Below, piece by piece: positions 56,752-64,000 of a stretch of 64,000 bases of DNA (position 1 is the first letter of the stretch; each line of letters starts with the position of its first letter). The translations under genes were made by a program, and so were the position numbers. The DNA is from Hysterangium stoloniferum (taxonomy: Eukaryota; Basidiomycota; Agaricomycetes; Hysterangiales; Hysterangiaceae): the NCBI GenBank assembly GCA_015178975.1, contig WHVD01000153.1, forward strand, positions 124,001 to 188,000, written 5' to 3'. Under the pieces are notes generated by a model. It was not told the origin of the DNA. It made no database searches and saw only the letters and a program-made list of their open reading frames with translations.

Positions 56752-57721
56752 ATGGGACCAAAACCAATGCCGCACAAGCCAATGCCAACCACCAGGCCCT
56801 CCATGGGCAACTTGTATCGGGCGCTGCTCACCACTGCCCAAATTTTGGTGCAGCAGGAGGAACAATGCTGACAGCAAGAGGAGGCAGAAAAAGAAGCCAG
56901 GGAGGTTGAGGAGGCCCTGGATAGGGAATACCAGGCAGCTCTGGTGGCGGAAAAGGCAGCAGAGGAGAAGCAGAAGAAGGATGATGAGGAGGTTGCACGG
57001 GTCACCATGGAGAAAGCCCAGGTGATTGCAGAGAGGGCCACAGTAGTCACGGGCAAGGTAAGTCCCAGCATTTCGACTTATCATTTGTTTTTTTCTTTTG
57101 ACTTGGCATTTTCAGTGCAAGGCAGCAGAAGTCGAATCGGAGTCTGAGGGGGAGCCAGAAAGCCCCAACAAGGTAAGTCTCAGGTCCGTGGGGATACTGT
57201 GGAGCTAACCATATCAACAGAAAGCAAGGAAGGTGGCGCTAGTCCGCCTACCGACTCGGAATGACCCGCAGTGTTCCGGTTGTAATGACCGGAACACTGT
57301 GTTCAATCGGAAGTCTGGCCAGGGCCTGGGGTGCTATCAGTGCATGCACCTCAAAGTGAGGTGCTCGCTCATTCATGAGCAGGCCGTGGGGTCCGGTACA
57401 TGGGACAATGGCAGGTTGGATGGGTATTCCTGTCTGGAGGGGGTCTTGGGACAGATTGCCAAGGGCATTGAAGCCCAAAATGAGTTGCTCTGGAAGAGCA
57501 ACAAGGTCAGTGTAATCATGGTGAATGATCTCCGTGCACTCTGCTCGGGCCATTATAGGTTCCTGGTGGAGTATGCCGGCTTTGTATATGAGAAGCCAGA
57601 GGCCAGGAGTTCCGAGGATGCCGGTTCAGATGAGGATGAGGTGCCCACAGAGGTAGCAGAGCTACCTGAGGAGATGGCTGAGGTGGGGAAAAGAGATAGC
57701 CCCATCAATGTAGATGAATAG
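56752..57721 (+). pseudogene. antisense spliced gene inside the chromovirus, zinc-cluster-like protein, one stop
   Basis: Lies between integrase and 3' LTR, on the strand opposite to the retroelement. Exons 56752-57057, 57116-57172 and 57221-57721 join in phase 0 through GT-AG introns of 58 and 48 nt to 288 codons. The N-terminus is a long Glu/Ala/Lys-rich coiled coil, then a Glu-rich linker, then a Cys cluster CxxC-x14-CxxC-x6-C (CSGC ... CYQC ... C, in exon 3 at about 57270-57365), then a domain with 'WKSNKVSVIMVNDLRAL', and an acidic tail ending SPINVDE. The Cys spacing recalls proteins that I associate with agaricomycete repeats, but I cannot assign a family. TGA at 56869-56871 interrupts exon 1, best explained by CGA to TGA decay. 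Intact relatives would tell whether this is a normal accessory gene of the element. Confidence 0.65.
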
Positions 57722-58164
57722 AATAATAAGAGTTTAATAATTGAATATAAAAGTAAAGTGTGTGAAAAACATAAAAGTCAAAGTCCACAGGAAAACTGCT
57801 TAAGGACTTGAAGAAACATGTCAGAGCCTGTAAAAGCATAGAGAGACATAGGGTGACAGGGAATAATGAAAATGAGTCCAAATGTAACATGGGGTCCGTG
57901 GAGTGCGGTCAGAGAGAAGATATGGTCCAGGTTTGAGTGGGTAAGCTGTATGAAAGTCAGTAACAATTTCCGTGGCATTACTGAGTTCCGTGGCCAAAAT
58001 CCATGAGGTTTCTTCATTGGTGCCCTTGTAACCTGCCCACTTGACCAAGTAAAGCAGTTTACAAGTGCATCAACGCTTGTCAATTTTTGAATCTAAAATT
58101 TGCGAGATTTCAAACTCGGGTTCTCCATCAATAATGACCAGAGGAGGTGGAGATTGCATGCGAT

Positions 58165-58729
58165 TGTTAAGTACCGTGTCGGGAACTTATTCTGGAACTA
58201 TCGGAAAGTGTCCGGGAAGTCGGGAACTATCTGATAGGGTCAGGACATCGGCTTCAGCTTATGTGCTGCGCCTCTATGCAAACGCTCAATGTCCTTAATT
58301 TTGGAGGTGAGACTTACGATGGAAGATACGGATATTCAGAGTTCCGAAGAGTTCCGAATATCGAGCGTACAGAAAGATGGGAGAAGGAATAAGAAACTAA
58401 GTCGATATCAGATCTAAGGTAAAGTACAAATTCACGGAAACTAATATAAGTCTTCTCGTTATTGTACTACAAACTAAGACCATAATAAGATGGAAACGGA
58501 AAGTAATCTTAAAACGGAAATACAATAAGACATATTGGGAACACAATATTCCGTAACGGGAATATAATAAACGAACGAGTGAATACTTGTCAACGGACGA
58601 TTACCAAATGCAGAACAAGGGAAGAATGCGGATGATACGGTAACTATGATGTTCTGTAGTCGGAGATCGGAAGTCGGAAGTCGGAGATTGGAAGTTGGAT
58701 ATTGAAACATCCGGGAACGGGTCGTAACA
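58165..58729 (-). mobile_element. solo LTR (565 bp) nested between integrase and chromodomain
   Basis: Minus strand TGTTACGACC...GTACTTAACA, same family as 10420-10984. The coding sequence resumes across it ('EPCTANTI' then 'RMQSPPPLVIIDGEPEFE'). Flanks on the minus strand, ATTGT and ATCGC, fit a 5-bp duplication changed by two C-to-T transitions. Confidence 0.85.
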
Positions 58730-61003
58730 ACAATCCAGGATAGTGTTAGCAGTACAAGGTTCTAGCATAGAAACATGAAATACCGGGTGTACCACACGCA
58801 TGCTATCCAGAAGCTGTAGAGTCCAAGAGACTGAACCTACTTGTGCGATAATTTCAAAAGGACCTAAATAATTTTCAGCAAGCTTTTTTGATGGATGGGT
58901 TGTCCAGAAGAATTGAGCTTTGACAAAAACAAGATCACCAATTTTGGAGTTTGGTGGCAGGATCCAGTGTTTGTCTGCTGAATGTTGATATTGCTCTTGG
59001 GTGGACAGTATTGCAGTCTGGAGTTCCTCATGGAGCTCGTGGACGTCCGTGGTGAACTCTTGAGCACAAGCAGAGGCAAGATTTCATTCTGGATGTACTG
59101 TAATATTTGGATTATATCCTTTATTTGCAAAGAACGGGGAAACACCAGTAGTGGCTGAGGGTGCATTGTTGTAAGCAAATTCTGCAAGTGGTAACAAGGA
59201 TTTCCAATTGTCCTGTTGGTAGTTGCAATATACGTGGAGGTATTGTTCCAATGTCTGGTTGACATGTTCAGTTTGTCCGTCACCTTCTGGGTGATGTCTG
59301 GACGTGAAATGTAATGTCATGTCCAAGGATTTCCCGAGGGATCTAAAGAAGTGAGACACAAACTCTGATCCTTGATCAGAAGTCACATGGGATGGAACTC
59401 TGTGCTTGGAAAATATGTGGATGATGAAAGGTTCTGCTAACTGCATGGATGTAATTGTATCATAAGTAGGGATGAATATACCTTGTTTTGAGAATCTGTC
59501 AACAATGACTAGAATGGCAGAAAAGCCTTCGGAGTCCAGTAGGTGTTCAATGAAATCCATAGAGATAGAATTCCACAGATGTTCCAGTACCGGGAGTTGT
59601 TTCAAAAGGCCGTATGGCTTTTGTCACTGAGATTTCGAGTGGGGACAAGTAGTACAAGATTTACAATAGTGCTTAATGAATCCACAGAGTCTGGGCCAAG
59701 TATATTCTCTTCTTACTAATGATAGAGTTTTGTTGTACCCGAAATGTCCTGAGAGTGGATGATCATGTTTGTACTGAAGGATCCTGAGGCAGAGGCCGTC
59801 AGAGTCTGGTACATAGATCCAATCGTCAAGTCTAATGAAACCATGCTGATCAAGAGACCACCGAGGTTGATCTGGGTCCATGGAAGTGTCTAGGTGAGCT
59901 TTAGTTATTGGGTTTAGTGGAATTGCTGATAGAATATCTTGATGTAACTTCTCAATACCCATAATGATAATTCCACAGACAATGGGATTGATGAGGAAAG
60001 TTGTGCAGACCGATGCAGTAAGTTGTTGATTTGTGAAAATAGGTTTCAGGTTGCGTGGGTTTACTGTGGCATAGTCATTGCTCCCCTCTTTAGGATAGAT
60101 GTCCCCATCTAGTTAAAGCATCAGGTTTGCCACTGAGATGGGTGGGTCGAAAACAGATAATCATATTGAAGGCAGATAAATATTCAGACCAGTGGGCCTG
60201 CCGGCAGGCCAAAAGCTTTGTGGTAGAAAAGTATTCCAGGTTTTTGTGATCTGTTACAATGTCAATAGGAGCTCCCGAGCCTTCCAGATAGTGTTGCCAC
60301 ACTTTGAAAGCTGAAAAGATTGCCAGGAGTTCCTTATCATGAACGTTGTAGTTGAAGTCTGCTCTGGTGAAAGTCTGGGATAGAAAAGCCATGGGGTGGA
60401 CTTCTCCGTCAGAGTCCTGGATAGACAGAATGGCTCCAAGCACATATTCTGAGGCATCCATTTCGACGATGAGTGGGAAGTCCGGTTTCCAATGCGAAAA
60501 AATAGGAGCTGAAGAAAAAGAATTTTTTAAAAGATTGAAAGTGTTTTGATACTTTTCATTAAAATTCCATGGAGTATCCTTACGTGTAAGATGGGTAAGG
60601 GGAACCATGATGTCAGAATATCCATGGATAAACCATCTGTAAAAATTGGCAAAGCCAAGGAAGGATTGTATATATTTAACTTTTCAGGGTTCAGGCCAAT
60701 CTTTGATGACTTGCACTTTAGTTTCATCCATGTGGAGTCCATCAGGTCCCATAATGAAACCAAGGTATTCCATGGAGTCCATGTCAAAAGTACATTTTTT
60801 ACCATTTGCAAATAAACCATGTTGTCTGAGCCTCCAGAGAACTTCACGGACTTGTTTGTTGTGTTCCATAGGATTCTCAGAGTAGATAAGAATGTCGTCC
60901 AAGTAAACAATAACGCATACATTGAGCATGTCAGAGAAAATGTCGTTGATAAAACACTGAAAAACAGATGGAGCATTGGTGAGTCCAAAGGGCATCACCA
61001 ACC

Positions 61004-61785
61004 TGTTAGGATACACACACAGGGTGGGTTTCTGGAGAAACCCACGGGAATATCCGGTAGGACTTGGCTTCAGCTTATAGGCTGCGCCCTCACTAGATCG
61101 TGTTGTCCAATTTCGAACAGGCAGATGGGAATCCCGGGGAGTCCAGGTGGCGTTCGTGGGTCGTAGGTCGTAGGTCATGGGTCGTGAGTTGTGAGACGAG
61201 ATAGTCGAGAGAGATAGATATGCCGGAGGTTTTAGAGTGGAAAATATATTAGATTACTGGGGGGAATCTAAGCTAATTTTCTGACTGGATTGTATGTATG
61301 TACAACATCTGCCAGTTTATATAGACCATGGAGTGAATAACATACCAAATCCAGTAATGACGAAACGAAACTAACAAAACATAAAACGGGAAATGTAAAC
61401 ACCAAGTTTGGTGTTAGGAATGGGACAGAACAGAGCAGAGTCCGAATCGTGACAAAGCATAACCCATAACGGGAAACGGAGCGGGAGCGGAGTCCTAAAT
61501 TGTGACAGGTCATTTGACTAAAACAGGAACGAGGCTCGATTAGAGCGGTGACGGGATTCTGAGCGGGATCCAGTGACTGATGTGTGGGACGAAGACAGAC
61601 ATAGGCAGAGACGGAGTCCGGGGGAAGTCCAGTGACTGATATGCATCATAATGAGGTCGAATGTAACGAGTCTTGATGTAATGGAGTCCAGGCGGGAAAT
61701 CCTATAAGCAGACGATTGGTGCTTGGAGCGCGTGGGGGCATACGGGTTAGTGCCCGGAGTCCGGCAGGATTGTCCAGTCGTAACA
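61004..61785 (-). mobile_element. solo LTR (782 bp) nested in reverse transcriptase, perfect duplication CAACC
   Basis: Plus-strand TGTTAGGATA...GTCGTAACA between CAACC at 60999-61003 and 61786-61790. Removing it and one CAACC joins 'HYGAIEWL' to 'VMPFGLTNAPS' in frame. Related to the element's own 3' LTR at 55716-56542. Confidence 0.93.
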
Positions 61786-62519
61786 CAACCACTCAATGGC
61801 CCCATAGTGGGTTCTAAAAGTGGTTTTCCATTCGTTGCCTGCAGCAATCCAGACCAAATGATAGGTGTGTTTGAGATCTATTTTGGTGTAAATCCGGGCA
61901 TTCCATGGAGCATCAAGCAGATCAGATATAAGTGGAAGTGGATACTTATCCTTTTTGGTGACAGCATTGAGTCCTCTAAAATCAACACATAGTTGAAGGG
62001 ATCCATCCTTTTTTCTGACAAACAGAACAGGTGCTCCAAAAGGAGACTTTGAGGGTTGGATAAAGCCTATGGACAAATGTTCATCCAGGAAATCGCAGAT
62101 CGCGGAAGGTTCCATGGATGAGAGCGGGTAAATATGTCCTAGGGGTGGCTGGGCACCATCTTCAAGATCGATTTTTAAGTCGTAGTCTCTGTGGGGTGAA
62201 GCCGGTCAGCTTTCTGCTTGCTAAAAACATCTGCGAAGTCATGATATTTCTCCGGGATGCCTTCTAGGTCAGCGGCTTGCTCAGGTTCAGATGCCGGAGT
62301 TGAAAAATGTCCAGTTGCTTCATCAATTTTTAGGTTGATAGTGAACACCTGGGACCCATCCATCTTTGAAGCCCTAATAAAAGCTGCAGCATTAATCAGA
62401 GAAATGGATGGAGGCGCTCTATAAACCGTCAATATCTAATATGCTATGCTATCTCAACACTGCAACTAAAGGTGGCCTTCTTCTGTAGTGCAACTGGTGA
62501 CAAATCTAACTAGGGTGCT

Positions 62520-62835
62520 TGTAAGCCTGGCCACCTTACCACATACATCATCACCAACCTCTCCCATCAACCACTCATTGTTCCGCCACTTGATTGTTAA
62601 GTAGCACCCTTGTGCCTGATCATGCAGTTCTTTGTTCTCCCACCACATTCACCTTGACTACATAAAAACCCATATCCTATAGTGATAGAATGAATCTCCT
62701 CTTCAACCATTAATCCTTTCCCCACTCTTCCCTAGGGAACCTCACATTCACCTTGTATCCTACTAATATTTGAAAATGAAGAAAACTTAGTCCTGTGTGC
62801 ATTGACCGAGTGAGGCTGATACTGACAGCCTTATA
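62520..62835 (-). mobile_element. solo LTR (316 bp), perfect duplication GTGCT
   Basis: Plus-strand TGTAAGCCTGG...GACAGCCTTATA (the terminal CA has become TA) between GTGCT at 62515-62519 and 62836-62840. Reversed member of the 38006/53716 family. The other module copies read 'gggtgctgctgttgaag' without it. Confidence 0.9.
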
Positions 62836-63160
62836 GTGCTGCTGTTGAAGTTTTCGTCATGCTGCTCCTAGACTGTATAACTTTGTGTTTGTCTGACTGG
62901 GGTGACAGTACTCGTTGTAAATAGATAAGGATAACCAAAAACACATAGACCTCATGTATGTAACATGAAATACACGGTAATTTTCAACTGCAGCAACCTG
63001 AGCCCTAATGCTCGTAATCCCTCACTAACCTAAATCTCTGAAAGGTCAATAGCTGTGCCATCAGCTTTTTTTACATAATGAACCCAAGGAGATAATGAAT
63101 ATAGATTTTTTTTCAAAAAATAACCAAACTCAAGACAAACTACATTCCCACATGTATGGC

Positions 63161-63358
63161 ATGCTAATGTGGACTCCTCGGTGGCTGCTCATATTCTTCT
63201 TCATAGCTCTTAGTTTGTTTCAGGAATCAAGCCAATATCAGATCCAGGAGGAACAAATTGAAGGACTCTTTGAAAAAGTGGAATCTCTGCATCAGGACTC
63301 ACACACAATTCCTGGGTTTTTCATGTTTCGGCGACTCCTTCAAGCCGTACATACCTAA
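63161..63358 (+). CDS. repeat-borne small ORF (copy E, 65 aa)
   Basis: MLMWTPRW start, hydrophobic LLIFFFIALSLF, then 'ESSQYQIQEEQIEGLFEKVES' type centre and IPGFFMF end. An upstream in-frame ATG at 63095 would add 22 residues but is not conserved in other copies, so I prefer 63161. Function unknown. Confidence 0.35.
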   Translation: MLMWTPRWLLIFFFIALSLFQESSQYQIQEEQIEGLFEKVESLHQDSHTIPGFFMFRRLLQAVHT

Positions 63359-64000
63359 TACTCACTCTTTGTAGATTTAAATAGAAAGGGAAGCTGCCTA
63401 AATATCGACTTTAGGCTGTCGGCGACACACCGGTGTGGTCAAATGAATAGTTAGTCTCCTGTCCAAACTTAAATCTATAGTGTGCACATTGGCATCTAAT
63501 AAGCTCTTGTTTCCCAGACAGACTTTACTGGCATTGATCACATATGAAGGTACTTATGCCTGTGTGACAAGTTGAAAGATATGGGAGAATGATAGGATCA
63601 TACAGACGGTGCAGAGGATAGCAACTACAACAACCAAGATGAACACTCAACTCCTGTGCACAGTTTCAGCATAGAGTTGAGAAGCTGAAGCAGTCACAGC
63701 CGGATACTGGCTAGACCATCACTGAAATCGAGGCTCCTCCTTGGAAGGGCCCTTGAGCAATCTCATGGGAGTAAAAGGAAGAGAGAGAGTATTGCCCATG
63801 TCATTTCTGTGAGCTGGGGTCAATGTTATATATAATTTATGATGTTTTGGCATGTTTGGCAAATAATAGGGTTAGATGGGATTCAATTGAGAAAGGGACC
63901 CAAAGAAGTGTCTGGACAGGGTTGCAGACACTTAAGGTGTACCCCTTTGCTTTATGCACAAACAATGGAAAATCTTTCACAAGTATTAGCATCAGATTCA

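Larger units (their letters stand above)
57780..62432 (-). pseudogene. Ty3/gypsy chromovirus pol, 5'-truncated, with stops and two nested LTRs
   Basis: Read from 62432 down. Region before reverse transcriptase ('INAAAFIRASK', '[18 protein letters not shown]'); reverse transcriptase ('[23 protein letters not shown]', then after the nested LTR 'MPFGLTNAPSVFQ' and 'VYLDDILIYS' with its YLDD box); RNase H ('VEMDASEYVLGAI', 'HDKELLAIF', 'TDHKNLEYF'); integrase zinc finger (HPLSGHFGYNKT ... CKSCTTC, 59624-59750); integrase core with Asp in 'ISMDFIEHL', Asp in 'TSDQGSEF' and Glu in 'NQTLEQYL'; GPY-like 'LGPFEIIAQVGSVSW'; and 'HPVFHVSMLEP'. After the second nested LTR comes a chromodomain ('EFEISQILDSK', 'YLVKWAGYKGTNEETSW', about 58150-57950). 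TGA stops occur for example after 'VIKDWPEP' and 'ITVHPE'. gag and protease are missing. Confidence 0.92.
62440..63999 (+). repeat. small-ORF module, last copy, with pre-insertion site
   Basis: Begins 'aaaccgtcaatatctaatatgctatgc', the uninterrupted target of the 12556/26938 LTR. Continues with the LTR 62520-62835, then 'gctgctgttgaagttttcg', the small ORF and the module's downstream half to the window end. Downstream of 63480 only non-coding repeat. Confidence 0.7.

Noticed and set aside
61004..61785. Full retrotransposon nested in reverse transcriptase
   Set aside because: Only LTR-type sequence lies between the perfect CAACC duplications; no internal coding region.
1..64000. Palindromes as assembly or chimera artefacts
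   Set aside because: Arms differ by many substitutions, by arm-specific LTR insertions with target duplications, and by deletions. A mirrored assembly error would give near-identical arms. Long reads would still be decisive.

Overview
This window looks like nuclear DNA of a filamentous basidiomycete, most likely an agaricomycete with a transposon-rich genome. The reasons are many short (about 50-65 nt) GT-AG introns, two copies of a FunK1-type fungal protein kinase gene, a Tc1/mariner-type transposase of a kind I associate with mushroom-forming fungi, chromodomain Ty3/gypsy and Ty1/copia retroelements, and strong CpG-to-TpG/CpA decay in repeats. I cannot name the species.

Most of the sequence is nested mobile DNA arranged in two giant imperfect inverted repeats. 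Palindrome 1 has arms at about 8.94-15.95 kb and 23.40-31.02 kb, with a spacer at 15.95-23.40 kb. Palindrome 2 has arms at about 29.0-39.05 kb and 44.22-55.3 kb, with a spacer at 39.05-44.22 kb. They overlap in the 29-31 kb block, so that block exists three times.

Layout. 0-1.56 kb: repeats and a broken FunK1 5' fragment. 1.56-4.84 kb: a Tc1/mariner-like transposon with terminal inverted repeats and TA target duplication, inserted in that fragment. 4.84-8.9 kb: repeat mosaic and a solo LTR. 8.9-15.9 kb: palindrome 1 left arm (tRNA-like gene, SINE-like unit, foldback MITE, two solo LTRs, a repeated small-ORF module). 16.2-22.0 kb: a CpG-retaining, mostly single-copy island with one well-supported 17-exon gene (16919-20287, 794 codons) for an unrecognised membrane protein, plus a weaker second gene. 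23.4-31 kb: palindrome 1 right arm. 31-39 kb: palindrome 2 left arm with a truncated FunK1 copy. 39-44.2 kb: its spacer, with a dead copia element, an 18-bp minisatellite and a deleted gypsy element. 44.2-55.3 kb: palindrome 2 right arm with the intact FunK1 copy. 55.5-62.4 kb: a minus-strand chromovirus carrying two nested solo LTRs and an antisense spliced zinc-cluster-like gene. 62.4-64 kb: another copy of the small-ORF module.

Solo LTRs with 5-bp target duplications act as time stamps: some occur at equivalent places in both arms (older than the inverted duplication), others in one arm only (younger). Only three loci look potentially functional as protein genes: the 17-exon gene, the 46-48 kb FunK1 gene, and possibly the small gene at 20.4-21.1 kb. 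All coordinates and splice sites were derived by eye from the sequence; no database search was run.
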